A DNA stretch of 64,000 nucleotides from Membranipora membranacea (lineage: Eukaryota; Bryozoa; Gymnolaemata; Cheilostomatida; Membraniporidae), in assembly GCA_914767715.1 (NCBI GenBank), contig OU612069.1, positions 6,014,001 to 6,078,000 of the forward strand, in the 5' to 3' direction. Below the pieces are notes generated by a model, which saw only the letters and a program-made list of their open reading frames with translations, did not search any database and had not been told where the DNA came from. The position numbers and the translations under genes are program-made. Positions 23,887 to 35,710 of this stretch are shown one piece after another (positions within the stretch are counted from its first letter, which is position 1; each line of letters opens with the position of its first letter).

Positions 23887-25368
23887 GTATGATGTCGACA
23901 ATTACGTTTTTGGCTTTTTATCTTTTCACCTACGAATGCAACTGCTCATCACACTGAGCAGAAAAAACTTTGTACCTCTGAATATAGAACATGTGTTCAT
24001 AAGTTTATGTCTATTTATCGATCTCTATGCGGTTTCTTACCTTCACGTTTATATACATGGAGATAAGATACCACAGTGACGCCATGCGGAGAGCACATAC
24101 CTTCATGTTTATATATATGAAGATAAGTGCTTTTTGCATGGTGACACATGATATGTAGTTATGTTATAAATCAAAACAGATAATTGTTTTGTTTTTCTAG
24201 ATGAATTCGTCTGGCAGATGGCTACTGACGCAGCTCGTCAGGTACCTGACTGTACTGCTCAGCATGGTGTAAATACAACAAAACTTTCAGCAGGATGTAG
24301 TGAGATAGATGCATTCATGTAATTTTCGATCGTACCTTTTACACTACCGTCAAATCTGAGACCAACCGCTACACTCGAAGTAACATGTCTGACGCACAGG
24401 CCGAATCATGGAAAACTGTAACACTGTCATGCATGTACCGATTCTTCGCCATAATCCTTCACATGTGTATCGTGAAAAAACCAACCATAGCGGACTATTT
24501 CTCCACAGATCCTGTACTGCATAGTAGCTTCGCTAGTTCAACTGGCATGGGCCGCAACCGATTCCAGCAGATAATTAGGTACTTGCACCTGAATGACAAT
24601 GCCGATCACGTACCCCATGATCAGGATGGTCATGACCCACTTTTCAAAGTACGACCGATATTTGACAGTCTGTTAGCTAAGTTTGGAGAGTTGTATACTC
24701 CTTGGTCAAATCGTCGATGAAGCGATGTGACCATTTCGTGGTAGGGTAGGATTTCGGGTTTACATGAAAAATAAACCAAACAAGTATGGAATGCGAGTAG
24801 AGTGTGTATGCGAATCTAACAGTGGCTATGTATGTCAGATGGAAGTCTACACAGCCACAGGAGACAACACCGTAAATAGCCTGGTCACCCGTATACTCAA
24901 TCCCTTTGAAAATAAAAACTACAGAGTTTACATGGACAGACGCTACTCATCTCCTATTCTATTCCGTGAGTTACCGACTAAAGGCATTTATGCAGTTGGT
25001 ACTTGTATGTCAAATCGTCGAAATTTGCCAGGTGACGATGCACAAAATCTGCAGAAGGGTGAGAGGGTAGCTCGGCAGTGGGGTGATATTCGGACAAGAG
25101 AGACGTAATAACTTTGTCCACCGTAGATGCTGACGTAATGATCGACACAACAAATCCCAGGTCTAGATTTCACGATCACCAGGTAATGAAGCCGCAGACT
25201 GTCCTAACCTACAACAGCAATAAAGCTGGCGTTGAAAGACGAAAGTCGCTCAAATGGTGGAAGAAGCTCTTCTTCTGGCTGTACGTCATGGGAGTTGTAA
25301 ACTCATTCAAAATCTAAAAATTCTCAAATCCAACATCCAAACTCAGACTATCACAATACATCATAACA

Positions 25369-25671
25369 TTGGCCAAAGAACTATTGAAAGAAGCTGGTAT
25401 CGAAGAGCGAAATCAACCCCCGAATGCTGCAGCTGAACCACGCAGGCATGTAACTGGCAACCACTTTCCCGCCCCTTTACCACCGAACCCTGTAAAGCAG
25501 AACCCCATTCCACTTTGTGTGAACTGCTCATCCGAGCCCGGCCCTAATGGCAAGAAACCTAGACGTGAATCAAGATACATATTATGTCTGGAATGCCAGG
25601 TAGCTCTTTGCTTGTTATGCCTTCATCCATATCACCGTCCTCATAGCAGACAATCTTTAGGTTATCTTTGA
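25369..25671 (+). pseudogene. piggyBac C-terminal cysteine-rich domain
   Basis: Open frame of 100 codons ending at a stop. It contains 'CVNCSSEPG', then 'CLECQVALCLLCLHPYH', giving the C-x2-C ... C-x2-C-x4-C-x2-C ... H pattern of the zinc-binding domain that recognises piggyBac ends. It is in a different frame from the preceding core fragment (stop at about 25314), so it is not translated with it. Confidence 0.75.
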
Positions 25672-26285
25672 CCTTTGCTGACATTCATGTATATATTACG
25701 CTTAGCTTCATTGATATTACATTTCAGAACTTGTCATGCATGGTATATAACATATTTTATCATACAATCATATTTCAATATGTTACTTCATGGCTTTTGT
25801 CTTTTGAAATGCTCGTAATTTTTCCACAATCTTCTCATACGTCGAATATAGAATTTTCTAACAGTCTGACGCTCTTTTATACCTGTATTTCTTTTGTTTT
25901 TTACTGTCTCTCACAATTGAAAAGAAATAGAGATGTCACCACAGCATTTTTGATCCCTCCTGACAATAAACCAGTGATAATCTTTGGTTCAGACTTGAGA
26001 TTTAGCATGAATTCAAGCATACACGACCAGTCAATCGGGGAAAAAAAATTATCTTCTCAGCTGATTACGGCCTCCACTTTACCCCTACCCTAGCAAGCTA
26101 TATATTTCTCTAACCCTGGAAAATTTATGCTCATTGGAACGATCATGAGCTGGGCATTCCAATGATATGCATGATAACAGGGCTACTACCAGCTGTGTTT
26201 CGGTTATGCTGCATTGAAAATCCCTGAAAGCGCCCGGTCACAGCATGTATTGTTATATAATAGGCGGTCGGTAGTCAAAGTGTTA

Positions 26286-26690
26286 ATCATGTATTTGTAA
26301 GTAATTTGAGTTGGTTTATGATTATGAAGTAATTTTGTATCAGAATGATAGGATTTCTATACCGCTAAGTAGCCTGAATCTTATTATATTGCATACCTAC
26401 ATACGTTCATGAGTGGGCATCTATGTAAAATTCATGTTTCATGGTGTGTCTAAATATCTGAGGTAATATAGACAGCTTGTCCTTTCTTGTGTAAGGGATA
26501 TAGTATTGAACAATAGCAGGTATAAACAAATAGAAGTGACAATTGTCACCAGCGAGTTTTTTATTTCTAATATTTGATACAGCCCTATACATAATAACTA
26601 TCAATTGATTGGATTCTATAGGATTTTGGGACGATAACTATTCCTTGTTCGCTGTGAACAAAATTTGAAGTGTTGGTAGCTTAAGAGAAC
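26286..26690. other. No feature recognised
   Basis: AT-rich stretch between the piggyBac end and LINE debris. A 65-codon minus-strand frame (26407-26604) has no recognisable motif. Confidence 0.5.
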
Positions 26691-26905
26691 AAATCTAGAT
26701 GAACTTGGCGATGTCTCGAGAGAAAATTAACACATTTGGTTTGAACAAAGGAATAGTAAGAATCGCAACGCAATGCATCGCAAATGGATATATTTTATTT
26801 GCAGATGACACTAATAATTTATGCTCAGACCCACCAACTTCAAAATAACATCTTTATAATGATGAAGAGTGCAGGTCAGCTGAAGTTGATGTGGTAAACT
26901 GTTAG
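26690..26905 (+). mobile_element. Decayed LINE RT palm fragment
   Basis: Conceptual translation around 26798-26835 gives 'YILFADDTNNLCS', the RT catalytic motif. It is preceded by 'IATQCIANG'-like sequence in the same frame and followed by 'SAGQLKL'. It is too short and broken to assign to a clade. Confidence 0.55.
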
Positions 26906-26944
26906 CACTTGTAACCTAGGATTGGCATTATCTTTGCGTTAGGC

Positions 26945-27560
26945 TGATGTTAGAGAGAAATGAGAATGAATTGGAAGGAGGAAACATAGCCCAACTGACA
27001 TGGACACCAATAATTTTCAGAGATGCTCATCATTTCATGGTGAGATTGACACACTGTCCGGATTTGCCAATTCTTCATTCCAATTATATTAAGAAAAGTT
27101 CAGAATGTGATCCACTACTGAATACTTTACCACGAGCTTGCAAGAGCCAGCATTAGGCACCCCTGTGCTATATCTTATGCTATGTGCTATGGTGATGGAG
27201 ATAGTTATACAGAATTCACAAGGCAGTGTGAATGGGATTTAGGTTGCGAATAACCAAATACTTCTGCCAATGAGGGCATTTATGGACAAGGCTAAGGTTG
27301 TGGCTTCAATCTTTAGACTGTATGAGTTGATAAAGAGATGTGCGATGCGATTCAAACCTAGCTAGAACCAGTCCCTGCCTTTGTGTTGAGGCAAACCTGT
27401 ACCATATACCTAGAAACTGAGCTTATTCCCACGCCTGCAGTGCAGCCGGCGAAGTGCTTACGAAGATGTTATAGCTTGCTGATCACAGACAGGTTTCGCT
27501 GTCACATTTTTATCCTGCACACAGTATTGGTTGTTGCTAGGCAGACCATTACAAGACATA
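26945..27560 (+). mobile_element. Decayed YMDD-type reverse transcriptase block, copy 1
   Basis: Closely matches 36020-36640. At 27268-27480 the frame reads 'MRAFMDKAKVVASIFRLYELI', broken here for length, then a 'MRFKPS'-like motif, and later 'ETELIPTPAVQPAKCLRRCY'. This follows the layout of RTs with a Y/F-M-D-D active site followed by 'RFKPxKSRSL' and 'P.KSLG'. The catalytic second Asp is replaced by Lys (FMDK) in both copies. Stops and frameshifts break the frame. Family assignment is from memory of the motif order. Confidence 0.5.
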
Positions 27561-28359
27561 AAATGGGCAAGAACATACTCAGTTCATTAAAAGTATTTTG
27601 GCTTCAAGTTGCTGTAGAGTTATCTTCTCATTTTCATAAAATGTCGTACCAGGGACTTATTATGAATTAGAAGTTATCTCACTATGCCTAATTTGTCATA
27701 TCCCGTCCTTGTATCCGGCTAAACATACAAACTTAAATGAGACAATTATTTAAAGAAGAAGAATCTAGGATCAAAATCAAGCACCAAGCGGAACAATCAA
27801 TTGTGTCAATCTGGTTAGATAACTCTTTATAAACCCCTTATACTTGCGTGATAGCAATAGAATAGAATAGATAGCAATATAGCGATATAGCGATTTACTA
27901 TTTCCATTCTAAATTCAATACAACTGGTTTTAAATTTTGCTGGACCAGGTCAAAGTTTTTGAGTGGGTGTATTAAATGAGGTGGCATGATTTTTCTACTG
28001 GTACTTGAATCAACCCACCTTATGCAGCGATATGAATAAAATCTGGGCAAGAGACACCCAACCAAAAATTATGAAATATTTTAATACACAAGAAGGCTTG
28101 ACACTATCACATTTCAAACAAGGATTGATCGAGGAAACAATGTCAAATAAAAATTATTGAAGTTTATTAGGGTTGTTTCAGACATAAATTACTGTCTTTC
28201 AAGCCAAATGTTTAAGTATGGATTCGGCAGTGTGTCTGATTTGAGCAAAAATAAGTGTCACATTCAGATCCGAAATCTCACCATATATAATAAGTGATAA
28301 ATGGATTCATGTAGAATGTAATGTGTATTGTTTTACAATAAAGTATACCTAGCGTGCTG

Positions 28360-28740
28360 ACTTATGATGAATAACAACACATTGGAGTACGCTTATCATG
28401 GTAAGGTTAAGGCAAAATGTGTAATTGAGATACATAATGGTCAGCTGCAACAAATCCTAGACAAAATGAACGAGAACAAGAGGTCAGCTGACAACCAGCA
28501 CAAGGCCTTAATGACAGCAGCAAGCAAGATCAACACTCGTCTGAATGCCATCGAGTCTGATTAAAGAGGTTTCTTCACTTCACTGGAATATGCACAATGA
28601 GATGTAACTGGTGTAAAAGCAAGGTTTGAAGAACTCAACAAATACAACAACTACAAGCTTATAATGAAGACAAATCAGAAAAAGCTTAGGCCGTCATCCA
28701 TGTCGATAAAATCAACGAACGCTGTTAATAGCTAATATCC
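28360..28740 (+). mobile_element. LINE ORF1-like coiled-coil remnant
   Basis: Open frame 28364-28564 ends 'SKINTRLNAIESD' before a stop. The same frame continues past it with 'RGFFTSLEYAQ' and 'ARFEELNKYNNYKLIM'. The spacing of leucines and 'IESDLRG..SLEYAQ' resembles the coiled coil of ORF1 proteins of CR1/L2-like LINEs, which form trimers and bind RNA. One point stop and one further stop mark it as a relic. RT relics on the same strand follow at 29048. Confidence 0.45.
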
Positions 28741-28979
28741 CGGAGAGCCGCAATGAAGCACATCAAAAATTGTTCTATCACTAGCAAGTCACCTGGATAC
28801 TACCATCTCACCAAGTGACATAGATGCCTTGTAAGCCTTTCATTATATTTAAATAATTAGTCTGGTATGCTAGAAATTTGAAATCCTTTGTAGACCATCG
28901 TTCATCGGACAATATTTAGCTTTGTATCGGCAATATATTTTGGTAATGAACTTTCATGGGGGATGGGGTTGTGCGCGAA

Positions 28980-29400
28980 TGTCATAACTGTGGTACATAT
29001 TGGATGGTATCGCATGTCAAATACCATATTAACAGCAGCCCAATATTTTGAATCTTGAATTCAATCAATCTAATAGTCATGTCATATCCTCTACCTCCCA
29101 TGTCAAACCTCATACCCAAACTCTCATACTTGATGGAAATAATTTTGAGCGGCCTGCAAAAATGAGATACCTTCGTGTAATAGTGGATAAATGTAAAATG
29201 TTTCATGAGCATGTGCAATCTGTTTTTATCGGCATCAAGAAGAATGTATGTTATGGATGATTTTGTGTATCTAGCTCTAAACCTATAGCAACTATGTTTT
29301 TCAAAAGCCCCTGATCCATATTTGTTTACCTTGTATATTTACTGTAGCTACGCCAATTACCAATAAGCCTATCAGAAGAATATCAAAATTTCTCAATAGG
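28980..29400 (+). mobile_element. LINE RT thumb remnant
   Basis: Frame 29048-29260 reads 'FNQSNSHVIS' and 'MRYLRVIVDKCKMFHEHV', equivalent to the LINE thumb motif K-x-Y-L-G-V-x-x-D-x-x-x-x-F-x-x-H-V. Downstream translation has broken 'PDPYLFTLYIY'-like sequence. Too decayed for clade assignment. Confidence 0.55.
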
Positions 29401-29404
29401 TTAA

Positions 29405-30175
29405 AGCCCAAAAATTTCAATGGAATAGCGGCAAATCAAGGGAGTTGGGTATATCCTAAGCAACTGCTGTTATGAAATTAATTTTGTTTGTTCGTTCAGA
29501 TGATCTGAGCCAATGCACTATGCCAGATGATTGCTTCACAGGTCCTCAAGATGTTCACCCAAACACCGCTGCTTGAAGTCTGAAAATACCTCACAGCTCA
29601 TCGCGACTACCTTCAGGTTCTGCAAGGCATCCTATTGGCAAACCGTTTGTGTATTGTGTTTTCATGCATCCAATTCAAATGACATGTCATGCTTACAAAA
29701 ATCAATTGTCATGGGTACTCATTTTCTGCATTGGGTGTGACCGTTCAAAAGCCAATGATGAGAGCAATTTTCTGTTAGTTGTCTCAACAACTTGAAGGTG
29801 TTATGTATTTGATTGTGTAGATAATTCCGTCGGGTGTATTCTGAATTCCTGCTCAGCTGTTGTGGCTAGAGGGTAGGGAAAATCAGGTGTATAGGGAAAA
29901 AAATCCATTGCAATTCAACCCTGGTTCTTACTCTGCAACTCGGAGTGCAAGTGCAAGTGCATCTCTACCTACTGTTTTTCAAATTTCTTTGTAAAAATTG
30001 AATTTTCATGTAATGAATCAAGTCAATTTTATGATGATATTTTTGGTCGGACCTAAGAATAGTGGTAGGTATGGCAAAGATATTCAATAGGTGAATATGA
30101 ATTGAATGTCAGTAGCAAATACATAGGTGTATGCATTGCGGAGGAAGGAAAAAAATTTTACGATGGTGAAAATAA
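29405..30175. other. No feature recognised
   Basis: AT-rich DNA with a 69-codon frame (29531-29740) that shows no domain. Nothing supportable. Confidence 0.5.
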
Positions 30176-30240
30176 TATGGAATAGAATATAAGAGTAAAA
30201 TTAAGTATTAATTTTACTCTTATATTAATTTTATATTCCA
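30176..30240. repeat. AT-rich palindrome
   Basis: Inverted repeat with arms 'aatataagagtaaaatt' and 'aattttactcttatatt' around a 7-base loop, and weaker outer arms (tggaat...attcca). It lies at the left edge of a block shared with 37030-37430. Confidence 0.8.
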
Positions 30241-30800
30241 ATAACCTAAATGACAAAAAGTCAATATTATGCATTAATAGTAACTTTTAGCCAAACGGCG
30301 CAAAATTCAGCTCCCTGTACTCCCGTCAGCAGTGCTGTGCTGCCAAAGGAGAAGACCTCAATTTCAAAACAGCCTCTTGAAGACCCCAAGTGGAAGACCC
30401 AAAATATCACATGCATGCTATCCCAATAGATTACAGGCCAGGTAGAATATTGGTGTCGCTCATTGCTGTTCTTACATCCGCTTGTTTCAATGGATCTTTT
30501 TCTACTCTTTCTTGTTTGAATTTCATACAGGTTGTCAATGATGTCACAGTTATCTTTTCTTGTGAGAATGAAAAATTGATTGAAATTTGAACTTTTCCAT
30601 ATTCTGCTAGCCATCCTTAAGATTCAGATCACTTTAACTGTTTTATTACAGTACCTCAACCCTTACAGTGTTACAATGTTGTGATGGGATATCTTTCCAC
30701 GCAATTCCTGAATACATTTAGTTAGGCTTGAGAGTAAAATTGGCTTACTATTTAATATCAATTTTTAGCTTGGTATAATATGTGTAGTTGTATATCCTTG
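30240..30800 (+). repeat. Rep2 block, copy 1
   Basis: Matches 37040-37430 ('gacaaaaagtcaat', 'ttcagctccctgtactcc', 'aggccaggtagaatattgg') and then 39365-39560 ('agccatccttaag', 'cttacagtgttacaatg', 'tttagcttggtata'). In the second copy the two halves are split by a reverse-strand LINE-A. The block probably belongs to the same element as the YMDD RT remnant, because the order is conserved. Confidence 0.7.
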
Positions 30801-30829
30801 CCCAATTATGTTTTTGGCAGCGTGTTATA

Positions 30830-31460
30830 TTTTATAATTTATTGAGGTGAGTTTGTGCGTGAGAAATTTCAATAATTTTAGATATTTGAACTGCATATCG
30901 AGTTACCAGCTTTTTAGCATAATTATATTTGTGTTTTCCTTGGCTTTTATGTTTTGAACATTGTCATCTCTATCGATGACAAACCATAGTTGTCATGACG
31001 TCAACTACTCCTCATTTGCGTTGCTGGTACTGTGCAGGAACTTATCTACTAATTCAAAGGTGAAACAGGATTGGGGTGCTCACCACCAATAAGCCCTGTT
31101 ATATCCCATTTCACTTATAACTATGAGATAATGGCCTGTCACGTCTCTAAATGCTGAGACATTATCAGTATTGTATTGTAGGGTGAAATGAGGAAAGTTA
31201 AATTATTCTCGCAATATTATCTAGTTAAAAACATTTAAAATTTAGATAGTACAGTTGAACTTTGTATGGTTGAGGTAAACAGTAGCTGTTTGGTGTCAGT
31301 AATAGGGCACCAATTTGAGCACAATGATAAACACTTATCAGCTTTTCTAGGCTTTTAATATAGATATCTGCGATGAGATCAAACAGCAAATAAAATGAAA
31401 TTGAACAGCTGTTACAACTACTACTAGTACTACTAGTACAGGAAGTGCGGGTATGACTTA
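30830..31460. other. Intronic sequence of the LRR gene; no separate feature
   Basis: AT-rich non-coding stretch downstream (in gene direction) of the LRR exon at 31462-31602. No further exon recognised. Confidence 0.5.
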
Positions 31461-31461
31461 C

Positions 31462-31602
31462 CTCTCTGGTAGACAAGTGATGCCGCATCGGAACACGCAC
31501 AAGCGCTTTAGAGATTTCAGATCTCCTAACTCTGTGGGTAATGTCTGTAGCTTCACGCTATCCACTAAGTAAAACACCTCAAGTTCTTTCAGACTGCAGA
31601 CA
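31462..31602 (-). CDS. LRR gene exon 3
   Basis: 141 bp between a polypyrimidine-rich acceptor (ccaccacag) and a GTAAGT donor. It encodes 'VCSLKELEVFYLVDSVKL', then 'QTLPTELGDLKSLKRLCVF' and 'CGITCLPER': two consecutive LRRs of the L-x-x-L-x-x-L ... L-P-x-x-L type. The frame is clean and the codons are far less AT-rich than the surroundings. Confidence 0.8.
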
Positions 31603-32409
31603 CTGTGGTGGAAAAAAAACATGTGAAAAACCATAAATATAATACCATTGTAGGAAATAATGCGCAATAAAAAGCGACAAGAGAACTTCCAACAAAGTCA
31701 GAGTTTGATCATACTAGTATCTTTGATATCTCAAACTAGAATATAGTAACCTTTGATAGTGAATCATATGTGACTCTAGACATAATAATATAAACATAAT
31801 ATATTGTTGTATGTAATTTCATGACTCATGTAACTACACTCTGATATTAAGTTATATAAAGATAAACAAAGATAAGTAGTCTGTTTGCAAAGAGTGAATG
31901 GGCAAGGCGAAACAATTCATTTCATTGGCATCAATATCATTATTTGAGAAATTGTTTTTCAAAAGTGCCGAACAAGAAACCAAAAAAATCGACTGAGTGT
32001 TTATAGATTATTATTGTAGCATGTAATATTTAAGTATGGCTCTCTTGAAAAAAGAAATGCTGCCTCACATTCTTAAAACGATGCCTCCAGGTACCTCGCT
32101 TTGCAGATGCTACCCTGGATAAAGTATATGCTATTTTCTTATTGAGTACTGTGAAATAGTGCTAGGAAATAATAAACAATATATTATTGGCAAAGACTAA
32201 ATTCATCTAGATAATTATCGAGCTTTGGAGTTATCATACTGAAATATTATATATAAGGTTTTTATCAGAGTATTCTAGCCTACAGAATCGGAATTGGTTG
32301 ATCTATCAACCTGGATAGGGATGGGAGAATGTGAATCCGAACTGAACTCCGTCATTAATGAGAGAAAGTTTTAGATTGATCAATTAACCATGTAACTTGT
32401 CATTTTTTC

Positions 32410-32600
32410 TGATTTAGATTTTGCTGTCTGGATAGATTTGCTTTCCTTGTAATGTAGGTATCGAAGGATATAATAGTAACCATGAATCAATGAATCTCAA
32501 TCAGATGTTGCAGATAATAATATGAATTTCTGGTGTTGCAAGTTAGGTGATCCAGATGTGAAACTTAATCTATAAATGCTGACTTAAACCCACAGTGATG
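32410..32600 (+). repeat. Rep3 copy
   Basis: Shares 'gtgttgcaagttaggtga', 'gtgaaacttaatctataaat' and the preceding 'ctttccttgtaatgta' block with 35520-35710, and its last part with 18345-18415. Confidence 0.5.
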
Positions 32601-32663
32601 CTGGCTTGACAATGATTGAAATAAGAAAATATAGCCTCACTCATATGAATGCTCCTATCTTGT

Positions 32664-32757
32664 AGAGATGTTAATCAATTGATGATATTGATGATATCAT
32701 TGATTGATATTATCATTGATGATAATTGATTGATACAACATCATTGATGATATTATT
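32664..32757. repeat. ATTGATGATAT-type simple repeat
   Basis: Imperfect tandem of 'attgatgatat' and its reverse complement, making a partly palindromic AT-rich minisatellite. Confidence 0.85.
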
Positions 32758-32759
32758 TC

Positions 32760-33305
32760 CCTTCTGTTTCTCTTTTTTTGTTATAAAAAAAATTGTTTTC
32801 TGGCACTGAGTGCAAAACATTTCGAATGAGATGACTTTTGATGCCAATAAAAAGTATATATATTAATAGTGAATTTTGTACACTCATTGAATATGCTAAT
32901 CAATTCTTACAAGCGATTCGTGGTCAATTTATGATTTACCAGTAGTTGATAAAAACTGAGGAACTCAGACAAAGGCGATTAGAGTAAAACAAATATCCCT
33001 GAACCAAACTATATTGTTTTTTTGAAAACTGTAATAAAATGACATTCATGTCTGTTTGGAGTTGATAATACAAGTATAACTTTCGAGCTGCACTCTCTAA
33101 AAGGATTTGCTCTGGAACCTCCACTGACCAAAACCTTCTCAAACTGGTGAATGAAATATGATGTATATCATCTGAAGGTATTCCTTGTCAATTTTTAAAC
33201 CTTGCTGCATTGGCCATCAAGAAATTTTTTGACTGTGTAACTCATATCGTAACTGAATTTACTCAACAATTCAACAGTACACTATTGGTAGCATCCTTTA
33301 TGAAA
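32760..33305. other. No feature recognised
   Basis: AT-rich intronic DNA. A 68-codon minus-strand frame (32936-33142) shows no domain. Confidence 0.5.
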
Positions 33306-33309
33306 AAAT

Positions 33310-34060
33310 CATTTATCAAACAGGTCTTAAACCATGAAGGTTAATGGTATTTTTATCGATGATCTCACTAAATTGTTTTCTGTTCGCCAATGACTGTCTC
33401 ATCATGTCCAGTGGAAATGGCCAAAACCTGTCCATAAACAATATAGAGTATTCACTAGCCTTAGCTTTTGACTGGTATAATTGTAATAAATTGATACTCA
33501 ATGCGTCAAAGACAGATGTTATGACCGTCTCAAACAAATTCTCCCTAAGCAAATGTTTAGGGCAAGTCATTCAAGCAGTCAGACAAATTAAAATATTTAG
33601 GAGTAATTTTAGATAAAAATATGAATTTTGTATCCCTTGTCACAGAGATTAAACAAAAACTACACCCAATCATAGCAAATTTTGAGAGAAATTGTAGGGT
33701 TCTGAATGAAACCTTAGCTGCAGTCTGGTACACACAGTTAACAAGACCAAACATTGAATATCTTGCTCAATTACTTTTTGCTCCGATGAATATTATTGAG
33801 CAAGAGTTGAATACCGATGTTTAAGAATCATAAATCTAAATTGCCCAAAAGTTGAGAAAAGTCATTTGAAATGAAAGCACCAACGGGTATTATTATTTAT
33901 CCCTTTTTACATTTTCAATCGATTGACGAATTTGTCTCTATTATCGATGACAATTAATGACTGTAAAATTAGAAACACATACAAGACTTGGTAAAAGTGA
34001 GGGCTTGATGCTTTTTATAGACAAAACAGGTTCTTCTTGTGGAATTTTGTGCAAAATTAT
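33310..34060 (+). mobile_element. LINE-B RT fragment, best-preserved copy
   Basis: Open frame 33344-33616 reads 'LNCFLFANDCLIMSSGNG', an RT palm in which the catalytic FADD has become FAND, then 'DWYNCNKLILNASKTDVMTV'. A shifted frame 33621-33824 continues with the thumb ('TRPNIEYLAQLLF'). Other copies at 11355, 18590 and 21560 are shorter. The active-site change and frameshift show it is inactive. It lies in the large LRR intron on the opposite strand to the gene. Confidence 0.75.
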
Positions 34061-34394
34061 TTTATCACTTGCCCCTGACCGTTAAGCTATGCCATGATCT
34101 CAAATCATACAAGTTGTCAAAAGCCACCTTTTAGTGCATAAATTTTTAACTTTTCTACTCCTCAATACTTGCATTTTTATTCTTCATTTACTCCATTAGA
34201 TAGGAAATAGTTAATTCAAAATTTTCTCAATTTTCTCAATTGCCTGTAATCTCTGTATTTTTAAACCTTTGTGTGTGCTAGTATTTCACCCACACTTTCA
34301 TAATTTACTTTTAATTTAATTTTAAAAGAAATTCTTTTCATCTTTGGTTAATGAACAAAAGTTCCTGAACTTATTAATACTACCAGAACAAATA

Positions 34395-34680
34395 TGCAGT
34401 ACATATATAAGTGATGATGTAATAATTGTTTGAAATAAGGTTATATTCGCTAACCATGTGGATTCATTATTCTTAGGTGAATCTGTGGCTGTTATTTGAG
34501 ATTACTGTAATGTTGTAAGTGAGCACAACTATAATTCAGCCAGTTGAAGGCGATAAGTTGGCTTTTATTCAAATTGTGTAGCCTGCCGTATGGTCATAAC
34601 CTTTGTTTGTGATACCACCATGGCTAAGATAATTGTGAATACATATTCGGTTCTAATTTATATCACTTCGAAAGCTAACA
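34395..34680 (+). repeat. Rep1 copy F (module P only)
   Basis: Matches 11560-11800 and 18880-19130 through 'tatataagtgatgatg', 'ccatgtggattcat' and 'gtataccaccatggcta'-like strings. Again it follows a LINE-B fragment, supporting the idea that LINE-B and Rep1-P belong to one composite unit. Confidence 0.7.
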
Positions 34681-34689
34681 TGTACGTAG

Positions 34690-35515
34690 ATTTGATTTTC
34701 ATATTTTGGGAGTTGTGCTCACTCGCAAGCGAGAAGTGTCAGAATTACTCTCAAAGATAAACAAAGGCTAAAACAAAGGGATCTGAATACCCTAAAGATT
34801 TAATTATAAACTGTCTCCATTAACCCTGTTTCATCAATCAATGTTACATTTCCCTAGATATCAATCACAACTAGGAATATTAGCGTAGAGTGCTATGAGA
34901 ATAACATCACTATCAGAAATGGTCGAATGGACCTAGTTTTCCTTAAAAGTTTTCTATAACTCACTAAATTCCATAAATGCAGTGAAAACTCCTTTATTAC
35001 ACTAAAATTATTAGATTAAATATCAAAGCAAATTTTGTCCTTGCCAAATATTAAATACATATTATAATATAAAGAAGACCAAATAGTGGAGTTGATATGC
35101 AAGGTATCAGAGCTTTTATTACTAACATTAAAATCATCCTCTCCTGAAATAGGACAGCTGCCATACATTTGTGAAACATCATAAGGACTGCTGGCAATAG
35201 ATCAGATGAGAAATCCCACTGCAAAGAAGCTATCCATTGTCAGGCAAAATTATATTGCAACCCCACCAGAAACTTTCTTAAATTGTCAGGAAATCTCTTG
35301 AATTATTTGCCCTCAAGATCAGGTTTCGTTATTTGAGTTTTCCTCAAAATAACGAAACAAACACTCCTGTTTACTAGTTAATTTTATTTGGCCCCACTTT
35401 TTTGAAAAACTTAGGGCTTTTTAAAGGTTACAAACTTGCGAAGGAGCAAACACGATTGGGCAATGCATTATAAAGATGAGAAAAGGTTTTCTTAAATACC
35501 CGTACATAGCATCTC
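34690..35515. other. No feature recognised
   Basis: AT-rich intronic DNA without repeats shared elsewhere in the window, as far as I can see. Confidence 0.45.
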
Positions 35516-35519
35516 TGAC

Positions 35520-35710
35520 ATTATATTTTGCAGTCTAAATAGGTTTGGATGTCCTTGTGATGCATGTATTGCAGGAGGTAACATTTACCATAAATAAATT
35601 GACTCGATCTAATTTTTTTTTGGTATAATGGTTTATAGGTATTTCTTGTGATGCAAGTGTTGCAAAACAGATATTGAAGTTAATATATGAATGCTCGTTT
35701 AAACCCACAA
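35520..35710 (+). repeat. Rep3 copy
   Basis: Pairs with 32410-32600: 'ccttgtgatgcatgta', 'tatttcttgtgatgcaagtg' and a following 'aatgctcgtttaaaccca'. Confidence 0.5.

Larger units (their letters stand above)
22767..25671 (+). pseudogene. piggyBac-like transposase pseudogene with three 5' introns
   Basis: Exons 22767-22872, 23238-23408 and 23689-23886, then a fourth from about 24201. They join at GT-AG introns, all phase 1. Exons 1-2 encode an acidic, serine-rich N-terminus and exon 3 an RGG-rich stretch. Exon 4 enters the DDE core: 'SETNRYTRSNM', 'RFQQIIRYLHLND', 'IVDEAM' (first Asp), 'YMKNKPNKYGMR' and 'YMDRRYSSPILFREL' (second Asp). Then come 'DKRDVITLST', 'SLKWWKKLFF' and a C-terminal cysteine-rich domain. 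Damage: a frameshift near 24320, a frameshift near 24705, an in-frame stop just after VDEAM, a frameshift near 25100, and loss of the G-V-D-x-x-D block where the remaining catalytic aspartates should be. No active enzyme can be made. The N-terminal exons are still clean. Confidence 0.85.
22767..26286 (+). mobile_element. Decayed piggyBac-family DNA transposon
   Basis: Transposase remains (22767-25671) are followed by about 600 bp of 3' sequence ending in a piggyBac-like terminus. Read inward from TTAA (26283-26286) this is CACTTTGACTACCGACCGCC. A subterminal inverted repeat (cattggaa...ttccaatg, about 26134-26164) lies inside that end. No matching left terminus was found upstream of 22767, so the left end is either deleted or too diverged to see. 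The internal frameshifts and the deletion described for the gene make it non-autonomous. Confidence 0.75.
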
